DNA of 64,000 nucleotides from CAIWHR01 sp963830485 (GCA_963830485.1 CAWHNE010000012.1:124001-188000), one strand, 5' to 3'; positions 42,903 through 52,041 are shown, numbered from the stretch's first letter. Notes: a model not told the origin generated them from the letters alone. A program made the numbers and translations.

Positions 42903-43658
42903 CTACCAGTAGGTTTCGAGGGTGATGTGCCCCGGCTCCCGCCGCCGGTGCCGCTTCATCCCGCGCCCGGCGAGCACAGCCTGCACATCGTCGACCATCG
43001 CCGGATTTCCGCACAGCATCGCGTGCGCATTGTCCGCAGTGAGCGCGGCTCCCGCGCGGAGCTCGAGCCGGCCGTCGGCGATGAGCGCGGGAATACGCCC
43101 CGGCAGCGCGCCGGGATGCGATTCTCGGCTCACGACGGGTACGTGTGTGAACGCGCCGGGATGCGCGCGCAGGACACCGCTGATCACGTCGCCGTACGCG
43201 AGATCGGTACCGACGCGAGCCGCCTGCACGAGCACGACGCGCTCGAACTTCTCCCATGGGTCCGGCGTACGCAGGATCGACAAGAACGGCCCGAGCCCGG
43301 TCCCGGTCGACAAACACCACAGCGTGTGCGCTTCCGCCGTCTCGGCGATCGTAAAGAACCCGTTCGCGTTCGGCAAAAGCCAGAGCGGAGCACCCGTGCC
43401 GAGCGCCGCCAGCCGCGGCGAGAGCGGCCCCTCCGGCAGGACATTGAAGAAGAACTCGTGGAAGGGCGTTCCGGGGGGATTCACGAACGAGTACGGGCGA
43501 CCGACCATTTCCTCCTTCGAACCGGCCGGCGCCGGCAGCGCGAGCCGGGCGAACTGGCCGGCGACGAACGTCACTTCGGGCGCCTCGACCTCGAGCGACA
43601 CCAGGCGATCGGTCCAGCGTCTTGTTCCGGCCACGCGGCCTTGCACCCACTTGCTCAT
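42903..43658 (-). CDS. fpr: Ferredoxin–NADP reductase
   Basis: A 251-residue FAD enzyme moving electrons between NADPH and ferredoxin/flavodoxin. FAD site RPYSFVNPPG, NADP site LSTGTGLGPFLSIL, LCGNPAMVDDVQAVL, and the C-terminal ETYW, which marks the bacterial class I reductases. ATG 43658 was chosen over 43694, since SKWVQGRVAGTRRWTDRLVS is the usual start and GGCGGAA precedes it. Confidence 0.94.
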   Translation of the reverse strand: MSKWVQGRVAGTRRWTDRLVSLEVEAPEVTFVAGQFARLALPAPAGSKEEMVGRPYSFVNPPGTPFHEFFFNVLPEGPLSPRLAALGTGAPLWLLPNANGFFTIAETAEAHTLWCLSTGTGLGPFLSILRTPDPWEKFERVVLVQAARVGTDLAYGDVISGVLRAHPGAFTHVPVVSRESHPGALPGRIPALIADGRLELRAGAALTADNAHAMLCGNPAMVDDVQAVLAGRGMKRHRRREPGHITLETYW

Positions 43659-43679
43659 CGGGGGATTTCCGCCAGAAGG

Positions 43680-43686
43680 TAATATA
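43680..43686. promoter_or_regulatory. Overlapping divergent -10 candidates (fpr and acetyltransferase)
   Basis: The AT-rich TAATATA serves as TAATAT on the plus strand (10 nt before ATG 43696) and as TATATT on the minus strand (22 nt before the fpr ATG). No -35 boxes are clear. Confidence 0.35.
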
Positions 43687-43695
43687 GGTTCCATT

Positions 43696-44295
43696 ATGCC
43701 AACCTCGTCGAGGCGTCCCGCATCGCTTGCGCGCCCCGGCGCCCCCCGGGTGTACCTCGCGGTCCCGCAACCGCGCGACGCCGAAGCGTTTCTCGCCGCC
43801 GCGCGCGCGAGCCGGCGGCTGCATGGTCGGTGGGTGCGCGTGCCGCGGACACCCGCGCGCTACCGCGAATACCTCGCGCGATTCGGCGCGCGCGCACAGC
43901 GCGATCCGCTCGCCGCGTCGCACGCAGGCGCCTTCGTCCGCCGGCGCGACGACGACGCGATCGTCGGCGTGTTCAACTTCAGCGAGATCGTCCGCGGATC
44001 GTTTCACTCCGCCTACCTCGGCTATTACGCGTTCGCGCCGCACGCCGGAGCGGGTTACATGGCGGACGGGCTCGCGCTCGCCCTCGAGTTCGCGTTCCGC
44101 ACGCTCAAGTTGCATCGGATCGAGGTCAACGTGCAGCCGGGCAATGCGCGCTCGCGCTCGCTCGTGGAGGCGGCAGGCTTCGTTCGCGAAGGCTATTCGC
44201 GGCGTTACCTGCGCATCGGGGGCCGCTGGCGCGACCACGTCCGGTACGCGCTCCTGGTCGAGGACTGGCGCGCGCGTCGCAAGCAGAGGCGATGA
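43696..44295 (+). CDS. GNAT acetyltransferase (RimJ/RimL type)
   Basis: A 199-residue N-acetyltransferase of the ribosomal-protein RimJ/RimL class. Motifs: FVRRRDDDAIVGVFNFSEIV, LGYYAFAPHAGAGYMADGLA (acetyl-CoA-binding loop) and HRIEVNVQPGNARSRSLVEA, then AGFVREGYSRRYLRIGGRWR. Substrate cannot be told. Its stop overlaps the next ORF (ATGA). Confidence 0.88.
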   Translation: MPTSSRRPASLARPGAPRVYLAVPQPRDAEAFLAAARASRRLHGRWVRVPRTPARYREYLARFGARAQRDPLAASHAGAFVRRRDDDAIVGVFNFSEIVRGSFHSAYLGYYAFAPHAGAGYMADGLALALEFAFRTLKLHRIEVNVQPGNARSRSLVEAAGFVREGYSRRYLRIGGRWRDHVRYALLVEDWRARRKQRR

Positions 44296-44678
44296 CCGCG
44301 ACGTCGGGGGGCCGCACCTGCGTCGCATTCGCGCTCGTCGCGACGCTGGCAGCCTGCACCACGGTCCCGCTGACGCTCGAGGAGCCCCGGGCAGTGTCCG
44401 CGATGCCGCTGACGCCCTACGAGCTGCGCGATGAATGCGTCCGTCTCGCGGAGGGCGACCGGCTCGAGTACACATTCGATGCGACCGAGCCCGTGGCCTT
44501 CGAGATCCGGTATCGCGAGGGAGGCGCCATCATCGCGCCGCTCGTACGCGATCCATCGCGCGGTGACGCCGGCGTGTTCCTCGTGCGCCTGCCGCGCGTC
44601 TACTGCCTGGCCTGGGAAGCCGGCGCCGCCGGCGCGCTCGTCGACTACCGGCTGCGCCGGCGGCCCGCCGTCAGGTGA
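44292..44678 (+). CDS. Small uncharacterised lipoprotein
   Basis: A 128-residue protein with a lipoprotein signal (VAFALVATLAACTT). The mature part is beta-rich (EGDRLEYTFDATEPVAFEIR, VFLVRLPRVYCLAWEAGAAG). Family not recognised. It is coupled to the upstream acetyltransferase (ATGA) and the downstream HAD gene (GTGA). Confidence 0.7.
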   Translation: MTATSGGRTCVAFALVATLAACTTVPLTLEEPRAVSAMPLTPYELRDECVRLAEGDRLEYTFDATEPVAFEIRYREGGAIIAPLVRDPSRGDAGVFLVRLPRVYCLAWEAGAAGALVDYRLRRRPAVR

Positions 44679-45352
44679 GCGTCCCGCGCCCGCCCGCGTC
44701 ACGCGCGTTGCTCGTCGACCTCGACGGCACGCTGACGGACAACTACAAAGGCATCTCGCGCTCGATCGTCCATGCACTCACGCTGCTCGGCACGGTGACG
44801 CCTTCGGCGGATGCGCTGCGCGCCTGCGTGGGTCCGCCGCTGCGATCTTCGTTCGCGCGCCTGCTCGCGAGCGACGACCCCGCGCGCATCGAGCGTGCGA
44901 TCGCGCACTACCGCGCCCGCTATGCCGAGACCGGCTGGCGCGAGAACGTCGTCTACGCCGGGATCGCGAGTGTGCTCGCGCAACTGGCGGTCGAAGGGAA
45001 CACGCTCTTGCTGTGCACGTCGAAGCCGCAGCCCTACGCCGAGCGGATCGTCGCGCATTTCGGCCTCGCGCCCCATTTCGCCGCCGTCCACGGCGCCGAC
45101 CTGGACGGCGCGCTCGACGACAAGGCGACGCTCGTCGCGCGCGTGCTCGCCCGCGAGGGGCTCGCTGCCGACATCTGCACGATGATCGGAGATCGCGAGC
45201 ACGACGTCCGCGCGGCGCACGCGAACGGCGTGCGCGCGGTCGGTGTGCTGTGGGGCTACGGCTCGCGCGAAGAGCTCGTGCGGGCGGGCGCCGACGCGCT
45301 CGCCCCGACGCCTGCCGACCTCCCAGGCGTGCTCGCGTCGGTCCTGTCCTGA
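44675..45352 (+). CDS. HAD-family phosphatase (phosphoglycolate-phosphatase-like)
   Basis: A 225-residue HAD hydrolase with helical cap. LLVDLDGTLTDNYKGISRSI holds the nucleophile; LLCTSKPQPYAERIVAHFGL and MIGDREHDVRAAHANGVRAV complete the site. The GTG start overlaps the preceding stop. It resembles Gph/PpaX-type enzymes; substrate unknown. Confidence 0.87.
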   Translation: MSVPRPPASRALLVDLDGTLTDNYKGISRSIVHALTLLGTVTPSADALRACVGPPLRSSFARLLASDDPARIERAIAHYRARYAETGWRENVVYAGIASVLAQLAVEGNTLLLCTSKPQPYAERIVAHFGLAPHFAAVHGADLDGALDDKATLVARVLAREGLAADICTMIGDREHDVRAAHANGVRAVGVLWGYGSREELVRAGADALAPTPADLPGVLASVLS

Positions 45353-45364
45353 GCGCGCGCGTCC

Positions 45365-46681
45365 TTACCCGAGCCTTCGCAGCGTCCGGGCGAGTTCGTG
45401 CAGCGCCGCCCGGTCGAGCTTCCCGCCCGGCGTGTGCGGCAACGCGTCGATGTAGCAGATGTGGCGCGGGCGCTTGTGCGGCGCGAGCCGCGCCGCGACG
45501 TGCTGGCGCAGCATCGCGTCCGGCGGTGGCGCGGCGACGGCGACGAGCGCGGCCGCGACTTCCTCGCCCCACTCGTCGCTCGGGACCGCGAACACGCCGG
45601 CGGCGGCGACCCCGGGCAGCGTCTCGAGCACGCGCTCCACCTCGGCCGGGTAGACGTTCTCGCCGCCGGTCACGATGAGATCGGTGCGTCGCGCGTGGAC
45701 GTGCAGGCAGCCGCGTGCGTCGAGCTCGCCCAGATCGCCGGTGTCGAACCACGCATCGCGCGCGAGCGGCGGCTCGCCCCAGTAACCCGCCATCAGCATC
45801 GGGCCGCGAATCTCGATCCGGCCGTCGACGATGCGCAATTCGACGCCGCGGAGCGGCTGCCCCGACCCCCAACCCAGCGGATTGCGGCGCGCCGCGTACG
45901 GAGCCGCGACGATCTGCGCGCAGCTTTCGGTAAGGCCATACGAGGGCAATACCGGCACTCCTTGCGCCATAGCGCGACGCAGGAGCGCGGGCGGCGCCGC
46001 CGCGCCGCCGACCACGATCGCGCGGAAGTGCGGCGGTGCCTGCCAGCGCGGATGCGCGTCCAGCAGACGCGCCAGCATCGAGGGTACCATCGAGGCGAGC
46101 GTCACGCGCCGCGCGTCGATCCAATTCGGCAGCGCCTGCGCGTCGAATCGCGGGCCGACGACGACCGGACGGCGCGCCGCGAGGCATCGCGTGACGATCG
46201 ACAACCCGCCGACGTGAGCGAGCGGCATGCACAGGAGCCAGCGATCGTCGTCCTGCCAGCCGAGGTTCGCGGCGCTCGCGGCAGCGGACGCTTCGAGGCC
46301 GGACCGCGTCAGCACCGCGCCGCGCGGCTCACCGGTCGTGCCCGACGTGAAGACGATCGCGGCTGCATCGTCGTTCCGCAGCGCGCCGGCACGCTCCGCG
46401 ATGGCGGCCAGCACCTCGCGCTCGGGCGCCGTGAGCCGCGGATGGACGAGCAGCACCGGAGTGCGCACTTCGAGAAGCGCGTACAGCGTCACGAGCGTGT
46501 TGAGGTCGAGCGTCCCGACGAGCGTGTGCGGGATCGCGGCCGGAGCGTTTGTGAGCGTGCGGGTGCGCTCGCGTACGAGGCCGGAGAGCGCTCCGAACGT
46601 GAGCGTGCGGCCGTCGATATCGAGGGCCGGCACGTCGCCGGCGTCGGCAGCGGCGGCGACGATCGAGAGCGCGTCGCCCAT
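45365..46681 (-). CDS. menE: o-Succinylbenzoate–CoA ligase
   Basis: A 438-residue ANL-superfamily acyl-CoA synthetase, shorter than fatty acyl-CoA ligases and of MenE length. ATP-binding loop VFTSGTTGEPRGAV, adenylation motifs SYGLTESCAQ and FDTGDLGELD, hinge GGENVYPAEVERVLETLP and the C-terminal catalytic lysine in PGGKLDR. With menB next door (12 bp), a menaquinone-pathway role is likely. Confidence 0.85.
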   Translation of the reverse strand: MGDALSIVAAAADAGDVPALDIDGRTLTFGALSGLVRERTRTLTNAPAAIPHTLVGTLDLNTLVTLYALLEVRTPVLLVHPRLTAPEREVLAAIAERAGALRNDDAAAIVFTSGTTGEPRGAVLTRSGLEASAAASAANLGWQDDDRWLLCMPLAHVGGLSIVTRCLAARRPVVVGPRFDAQALPNWIDARRVTLASMVPSMLARLLDAHPRWQAPPHFRAIVVGGAAAPPALLRRAMAQGVPVLPSYGLTESCAQIVAAPYAARRNPLGWGSGQPLRGVELRIVDGRIEIRGPMLMAGYWGEPPLARDAWFDTGDLGELDARGCLHVHARRTDLIVTGGENVYPAEVERVLETLPGVAAAGVFAVPSDEWGEEVAAALVAVAAPPPDAMLRQHVAARLAPHKRPRHICYIDALPHTPGGKLDRAALHELARTLRRLG

Positions 46682-46693
46682 CAGGCTCCTGAC

Positions 46694-47536
46694 CTACGGA
46701 AGGCGCTTGAACTTGCGGAAGTCCGGCTTGCGCTTCTCGAGATACGCGTTCTTCCCTTCCTGCCCCTCCGCGGACAGGTAATAGAGCAGGGTCGCGTTGC
46801 CGGCGAGCTCCTGCAGCCCCGCCTGGCCGTCGCAGTCGGCATTGAGCGCCGCCTTGAGGCAGCGGAGCGCGATCGGGCTCATCGCGAGCATCTCGCGGCA
46901 CCACTGCACGGTCTCCGCCTCCAGCCGCTCGTACGGCACCACGCAGTTGACGAGGCCCATGGCGAGCGCCTGCCGTGCGTCGTACTGGCGGCAGAGGAAC
47001 CAAATCTCTCGCGCCCTCTTCTGGCCGACGATGCGCGCCATGTACGCGGCGCCGTAGCCGCCGTCGAAGCTGCCGACCTTGGGCCCGGTCTGCCCGAAGC
47101 GCGCGTTGTCCGCGGCGATCGTCAAATCGCACATGAGGTGCAGCACGTGACCGCCGCCGATCGCATAGCCCGCGACCATCGCGACGACGGGCTTCGGCAG
47201 CGTGCGGATCTGCCGCTGCAGGTCGAGGACGTTGAGGCGCGGCACGCCGTCCGCGCCGACATAGCCGCCGTCGCCGCGCACACGCTGGTCGCCGCCCGAG
47301 CAGAACGCCTCGCGGCCCTGCCCGGTGAGGATCACGACGCCGATGGCGGGATCGTCGCGCGCGTCGGCGAACGCGGCCTGCATTTCCTGCACGGTCTCCG
47401 GCCGGAAGGCGTTGCGGACCTCGGGACGGTTGATCGCTATCCTCGCGATGCCTTCTTCGGCTTTTGCGTAGACGATATCGCGATACCCGGAGATTGCCTT
47501 CCACTCCGGAACGGGCGGCGGTGACGGCGCATTCAT
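46694..47536 (-). CDS. menB: 1,4-dihydroxy-2-naphthoyl-CoA synthase
   Basis: A 280-residue crotonase-fold enzyme closing the second ring of menaquinone. The diagnostic segments are FCSGGDQRVRGDGGYVG, LPKPVVAMVAGYAIGGGHVL and GQTGPKVGSFDGGYGAAYMA, then KRAREIWFLCRQYDARQALA and CLKAALNADCDGQAGLQELA. They match the E. coli enzyme closely from memory, ruling out a general enoyl-CoA hydratase. ATG 47536 is preceded by GGAGA. Confidence 0.94.
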   Translation of the reverse strand: MNAPSPPPVPEWKAISGYRDIVYAKAEEGIARIAINRPEVRNAFRPETVQEMQAAFADARDDPAIGVVILTGQGREAFCSGGDQRVRGDGGYVGADGVPRLNVLDLQRQIRTLPKPVVAMVAGYAIGGGHVLHLMCDLTIAADNARFGQTGPKVGSFDGGYGAAYMARIVGQKRAREIWFLCRQYDARQALAMGLVNCVVPYERLEAETVQWCREMLAMSPIALRCLKAALNADCDGQAGLQELAGNATLLYYLSAEGQEGKNAYLEKRKPDFRKFKRLP

Positions 47537-47558
47537 CGATTTCTCCAGCCGATCGTGT

Positions 47559-48539
47559 CTAGTCGATCTTCGCTCCGGACACACGGACGACCTTCGCCCA
47601 CTTCTCGCTCTCGGCCGCGACGTGCCGTGCGAGGTCCTCGGGGCTGCCCGCGACGGCGAGCGCGCCCGCCGCCTGCAGCTGCTCGCGCAGCGCCGGCTCG
47701 TCCAGCGCCTGCCGGATCGCGGCATTCAGCGTGCGGATCGCCTGCGTCGGCGTGCCTGCCGGGGCGAAGATCGCGTCCCACGCGCTCACGTCGAATCCCG
47801 GCACGCCGGCCTCCGCCATCGTCGGAATGTCGGGAGCGCCGGGAAACCGCCGCGCGGTCGTGACCGCGAGGCCGCGCACCTTGCCACCTTTCACGAGCGG
47901 GTACGCGTTGGGCATCACGTCGATCATCATCTGCACCTGCCCGCCGATCACGTCGAGCGCGGCCGCGCCGCCGCCGCGGTACGGCACGTGGACGATGTCG
48001 ATGCCGGCCATGCCGCGGAACAGCTCGCCCGCGAGATGCGACGTCGTGCCGTTGCCGGCGGAGGCGAAGTTGAGCTTGCCCGGATTCGCCTTCGCGTAGG
48101 CGATCAGCTCGCCGACCGATTTCACCGGCAGGTCGTTGTTGACGAAGAGCATCGCCGCGATCAACGTCATCCGCGAGACCGGCGCGAAATCGGCGACCGG
48201 ATCGAAGCGCAGGTTGCCGTACAGCGTCTGGTTGATCGCGTGCGTGCCGTTCGTTCCGTAGAGCAGCGTGTAGCCGTCGGCGGGCGAACGCGCGACGATC
48301 TCCGCGCCCACGTTGCCGCCCGCGCCCGGCTTGTTGTCGACGACGATCTGGACGCCCAGGATCTGCCCGACGCGCGGCATGATCATCCGCGCGAGGTTGT
48401 CGGCGCCGCCGCCGGCGGGAAACGGCACGACGAGCCGGATCGGCCGGTCGGGATAGTCGGCCTGCGCGATTGCCGGCAGCACCGCCGCGGCGAGCGCGAC
48501 CGAGAGCGCGAGCAGAATGCGCGAAGCCGCGGATCCCAC
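47559..48539 (-). CDS. Bug-family (TctC) periplasmic solute receptor
   Basis: A 326-residue periplasmic binding protein with a signal peptide (RILLALSVALAAAVLPAIAQ). The mature start DYPDRPIRLVVPFPAGGGAD and later PGAGGNVGAEIVARSPADGY, VPYRGGGAAALDVIGGQVQM are the Bug signatures. GTG 48539 is preferred because an upstream ATG (48578) would overlap the SDR gene by 26 bases. No TctAB membrane genes are nearby; such orphan receptors are common in Burkholderiales. Confidence 0.9.
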   Translation of the reverse strand: MGSAASRILLALSVALAAAVLPAIAQADYPDRPIRLVVPFPAGGGADNLARMIMPRVGQILGVQIVVDNKPGAGGNVGAEIVARSPADGYTLLYGTNGTHAINQTLYGNLRFDPVADFAPVSRMTLIAAMLFVNNDLPVKSVGELIAYAKANPGKLNFASAGNGTTSHLAGELFRGMAGIDIVHVPYRGGGAAALDVIGGQVQMMIDVMPNAYPLVKGGKVRGLAVTTARRFPGAPDIPTMAEAGVPGFDVSAWDAIFAPAGTPTQAIRTLNAAIRQALDEPALREQLQAAGALAVAGSPEDLARHVAAESEKWAKVVRVSGAKID

Positions 48540-48552
48540 CGGGGCGACCCTG

Positions 48553-49284
48553 TCAGGCGTCGAGGTCGGTGTGCACATAGAGCCGGCCGTTCTCGACCGT
48601 GCCCAGCACGAGTTTCGCGACGATCGCGCGCGCCACGTCGGCCGGATCCTTGAGCATCCCCTGCTCCTTGAAGCCGCGGAACAGTGCCACGCTCGGGAAT
48701 TCCGCCGGGTCGCGGCTGCGCATGTATTGCTGCATCCCGGTCTCGAAGATGCCGGGGCGCAGCGAGATGCACTCGACCGTGCGATTTGCGCCGTCGGCCA
48801 CGACGGCCCGGGTCAGCATCTCGAGCGCGGCCTTCGACATGCAGTACGCGGCGCTGCCGGCGATCGCGGTCTGCGCCGCACCGGACGAGACGTTAATGAT
48901 CCGTCGCGGCAGCGGATCGCCGAAGGCGCGCAGGAAGAGGTCGGTCAGCACGAGCGGCGACGCGATGTTGGTCGCGATCGCCGCCTCGATTTCCGCGGCA
49001 TCGAGCTTCCCGACGAGTCCGACCGGGGTCGCGACGGCGGCATTGTTGATCAGCGTCACTGCGGAAGGGCCGAGACTCGCGAGCTCGCGCAGAGCGGGCA
49101 GCACCGCCGCCGCGACCAAGGCGGGACGCGCGAGGTCGCAGGCGACGTGCCGGAACCGTGGGCCGCGGTGGCGGGCGCTCGCCGTGCGGCCGATACCGAC
49201 CACGGCGGAGCCGCAGGCGAGCAATTCGGCGGCGAGCGCCTCGCCCAGCCCGCGGGAGACGCCGGTGACGATCGCGGCGTGCAT
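48553..49284 (-). CDS. Short-chain dehydrogenase/reductase (sepiapterin-reductase-like)
   Basis: A 243-residue SDR. Cofactor motif TGVSRGLGEALA, INNAAVATP, catalytic serine in INVSSGAAQTA, and YCMSKAALEML. TGVSRGLG with GRTAS after the second strand suggests NADPH use (family rule). The YueD/sepiapterin-type C-terminus is present. GGAGG sits 4 nt before the ATG at 49284. Confidence 0.87.
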   Translation of the reverse strand: MHAAIVTGVSRGLGEALAAELLACGSAVVGIGRTASARHRGPRFRHVACDLARPALVAAAVLPALRELASLGPSAVTLINNAAVATPVGLVGKLDAAEIEAAIATNIASPLVLTDLFLRAFGDPLPRRIINVSSGAAQTAIAGSAAYCMSKAALEMLTRAVVADGANRTVECISLRPGIFETGMQQYMRSRDPAEFPSVALFRGFKEQGMLKDPADVARAIVAKLVLGTVENGRLYVHTDLDA

Positions 49285-49365
49285 CGATCCTCCGTCGGAA
49301 GTCGGTTCAACGGGCGTGAGGTTAGCATGGCGCCGGGCCGCTTTCCCCGGCACGCTTGAACAGTG

Positions 49366-50481
49366 TCAACCCTTCCCCGACAGCGACAGCGCGATCACGA
49401 CGACTATGAAGATGACGAGCACGAGGAGCGCGACCTTCCATGGGCTCTTCGGATACTCGCCGCGAACTGAGCCGGTGTAGCCGTTCATGACGCACTGGAA
49501 CGCGCGCGCGCCATAGGTGTAGGTGAGCAGCCAAACGGGCGCGAGAATGTGCTTGAACGTCTGGCCCGAGTACTCGGAACGGACCTGCAGGTTGCGAAAC
49601 GTGTCGCCCGGCACCTGCTGCGCGCACAGTCCCTGCAGCTTCGCATCCATCGCATCGCGCGCACGCTGCGCCGCCGCCACGAGGTCGATCTGGTAGCGCT
49701 CGACGACCCAGCCCGCGACATAGCCCGCGTCGTAGGGCTTGAGGTTCAGCGTCGGGAACGGCTCGATGCCGCGCAGGAGCCCGGGATGAACGCCGATCGA
49801 CGCGCACACGAGATCGTCGTCGAAGACATGCGAGAGCCGTCCGGCTGCGGGCTCCCAGCGCACGTGCTGCACCTGTCGCGTGCGCGTCTGCCCGTTCTCG
49901 ACATAGGTCTCCGTCGTGTAGTAGTAGTAGCCGGCCTCCGCGGTCCACGCGGCGTCGACGCGCGCGTCGAAGGTCCAGTACGGCAGGTAGACGCCGCGAA
50001 CCGTGTCCGTCAACGCGCGCCGCTTGAGCGCCGAGGGCGCGAGCCATAGCTTGCCGTACCACGCGCGTATCGCGTCGCGGGCCGCGGACTCGGCCACGCG
50101 GAACGGCAGCACGCTCTCCGGCCGGAACGCGGGCTTCGCTTCCTCGTAGGGCACGAGCTGGGCCGAGCCGCAGAACTCGCAGTTCTGCGCCTGACGCGCC
50201 GGATCGAGGACCGAGATCGCGTTGCAGCTCCGGCACTTCACCTGGCGCCGCTCGGCCTGCCAGCCGCGCGCGCCGTCGCCCAAGCCGCGCAGCGCGAGGA
50301 CCAGATCGTGCTCGACGATCGCGCCCTGCGCGTCCATTTTGGCCGGAGACTCGGTGCCGCAGAACGGGCAGACGAGCATCTGCTTGCCCGGGCTCCAGAC
50401 CGCCTCGCCGCCACAGGCCGGGCAGGCGAATTTCGAGAGGGCGACGGTTTCGGCCGCGCCCGGATCCGCGCCGCCGGTCAC
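49366..50481 (-). CDS. Zinc-ribbon membrane protein
   Basis: A 371-residue protein. Zinc ribbons at the N-terminus: FACPACGGEAVW with LVCPFCGTESPA, then VKCRSCNAISVL with NCEFCGSAQLV. A globular middle (LPYWTFDARVDAAWTAEAGY, HVFDDDLVCASIGV, VRSEYSGQTFKHILAPVWLL) and one C-terminal membrane segment (VALLVLVIFIVVVIALSL). It resembles TFIIB-type zinc-ribbon membrane proteins of unknown role. GTG start overlapping the DUF4019 gene stop (GTGA); last gene of the SPFH unit. Confidence 0.82.
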   Translation of the reverse strand: MTGGADPGAAETVALSKFACPACGGEAVWSPGKQMLVCPFCGTESPAKMDAQGAIVEHDLVLALRGLGDGARGWQAERRQVKCRSCNAISVLDPARQAQNCEFCGSAQLVPYEEAKPAFRPESVLPFRVAESAARDAIRAWYGKLWLAPSALKRRALTDTVRGVYLPYWTFDARVDAAWTAEAGYYYYTTETYVENGQTRTRQVQHVRWEPAAGRLSHVFDDDLVCASIGVHPGLLRGIEPFPTLNLKPYDAGYVAGWVVERYQIDLVAAAQRARDAMDAKLQGLCAQQVPGDTFRNLQVRSEYSGQTFKHILAPVWLLTYTYGARAFQCVMNGYTGSVRGEYPKSPWKVALLVLVIFIVVVIALSLSGKG

Positions 50482-50921
50482 CGGATGAAGTAGCCGATCA
50501 CGCGCCAGGCGCCGTCCTTCTCGAGCTCGAGGGTGACGGTTTCGGTGCTGACGGTCCTTTGCGCGAAGGAGGTCCGGTAGCGGATCACCGCGATCTCCAC
50601 TTCGGGTCCGCCGTCGGGAGATCCCTTGTCGAAGGCAGTCTCGACGACCGTACGCTGCACGAGCGCACCCAAGGGAGCACGCGCTTTCCCGAGCGCATCG
50701 GTCCACTGCTCGACGTTGATCGGCGCCCGGAACCGCGCGCCTGCCGCGTCGAAGCTCGCCGCGGCGTCGAGCTTGTCGGTCTGCGCGAGCCACTCGCGCG
50801 CCACATTCTGGACGGTTCCCGAACGCGGATCCTGCGCGAGCACGGCGCCGGCGGCGAGGCCGGCGATCGCGACGAGGGCACGCAGCGCCACGCCGCGTGC
50901 GAACGACGCGCCGGGCGTCAT
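50478..50921 (-). CDS. DUF4019-like exported protein
   Basis: A 147-residue protein with a signal peptide (LRALVAIAGLAAGAVLAQDP). The mature domain has an SNTF2-like look: NVAREWLAQTDKLDAAASFD, then VEIAVIRYRTSFAQRT and a C-terminal LELEKDGAWRVIGYFIR, typical of DUF4019. ATG 50921 overlaps the SPFH stop and the stop overlaps the zinc-ribbon start, so the three genes are translationally coupled. Confidence 0.8.
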   Translation of the reverse strand: MTPGASFARGVALRALVAIAGLAAGAVLAQDPRSGTVQNVAREWLAQTDKLDAAASFDAAGARFRAPINVEQWTDALGKARAPLGALVQRTVVETAFDKGSPDGGPEVEIAVIRYRTSFAQRTVSTETVTLELEKDGAWRVIGYFIR

Positions 50922-51983
50922 GATTTCAGGAACGCGTCGACGGCTGCGCGGGTGACCCGCCATTGCGTGCCGATCTTCTTGCCCTTGAGGTCGCCCGCCT
51001 CGAGGCTCGCCATCACGTCGGGCTCGCCAACGCCGAGGGTCCGCGCGACCTGCGCCGGCGTCAGGAGCTCAGGCGCCGCGCCGCCCGCGGGGGCCGGCGC
51101 CGCGATCCCGGGCGTCGACTGTCCCATGATCCCGCCGGTCTGGTTGATCATCTGCTGCGCCATCGCCATCCCGACCGCCATCTCGGCGCCAACGCCTCCG
51201 ACACCGGCGTTGCCGCCCTTCTCCATGCCCTGCGCCATCTGGAACTTGACGTAGTCGTTGAGGTTGCCGACGGCGGCCATCGACGAGCGCTTGTCGATCG
51301 CCTGCTCGACCTCCGGCGGCACGGACACGTTCTCGACGACGAAGCTCGTCATCTCGAGCCCGTACTTCTCGCCGAGCGCGGGATTGATGAGCGGCAGCAG
51401 CGCGCCGCCCAGCTCGCCGTAGCGCGACGCGACGTCGAGCGCCGGTATCTTCGAGCCCGCGAGCGCGTCGGAGAACACGCTGACGATCCGCGAGCGCATC
51501 GTGTCGTTGAACTCGTCGAGCCGGAAGTGATCGTCGGTGCCGGCGACCTCCTTCAGGAACTTCTTCACGTCGACGATCCGAAAGTCGTAGATGCCGTACG
51601 CGCGCAGCCGCACGATGCCGAAATCGGCGTCGCGCATCATCACCGGGTTCGCCGTGCCCCACTTGTTGCCGGTGAACACGCGCGTGACGACGTAGTAGAC
51701 GTCCGCCTTGAACGGGCTCTCGAACGCGTACTTCCAGCTCTTGAGATTGGTGAGGACCGGGATGTTGTCGGTCGTGAGCGTGTGCTTGCCGGGGCCGAAC
51801 GCGTCGCCGAACTCGCCCAGGTAGACGAACTGCGCGACCTGCGACTCGCGCACGATCGAGCTGCGCGCCGTTCTTGATCTCCTTGTCCTCGTCGGGGAAG
51901 CGGAACGACAGCGTGTCGCGCGAGTCGTCGGTCCACTCGATGACGTCGATGAACTGCTTCTTCAGAAAATCGATGATGGCCAT
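50918..51983 (-). CDS. SPFH/band-7 protein with C-terminal excisionase-like HTH, frame broken once
   Basis: A roughly 354-residue protein. The start MAIIDFLKKQFIDVIEWTDD is in one frame; one extra G at about 51868 shifts it, then VRESQVAQFVYLGEFGDAFG runs to the end. Residues about 40–260 are the SPFH domain of the COG4260 type (PVLTNLKSWKYAFESPFKAD, YGIYDFRIVDVKKFLKEVAG, LEMTSFVVENVSVPPEVEQA). A Gly/Met/Ala-rich linker follows, then LLTPAQVARTLGVGEPDVMA with KIGTQWRVTRAAVDAFLKS, an HTH_17 (excisionase/MerR-like) fold. COG4260 members usually end in a zinc ribbon; here the ribbon is in a separate downstream gene. Confidence 0.84.
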
Positions 51984-52041
51984 CGGAGTCCTTCGGAGTC
52001 GGGAACGCGCGCCGCGCGCCGCGCGTTCAGTTGCAGGGCAG

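Noticed and set aside
45398..47524. 708-codon open frame on the plus strand
   Set aside because: Antisense to menE and menB with no recognisable motif.
49366..49376. Perfect TTGACA on the minus strand before the SDR gene
   Set aside because: It overlaps the stop codon of the zinc-ribbon gene and has no -10 at 16–18 nt, so coincidence is likely.
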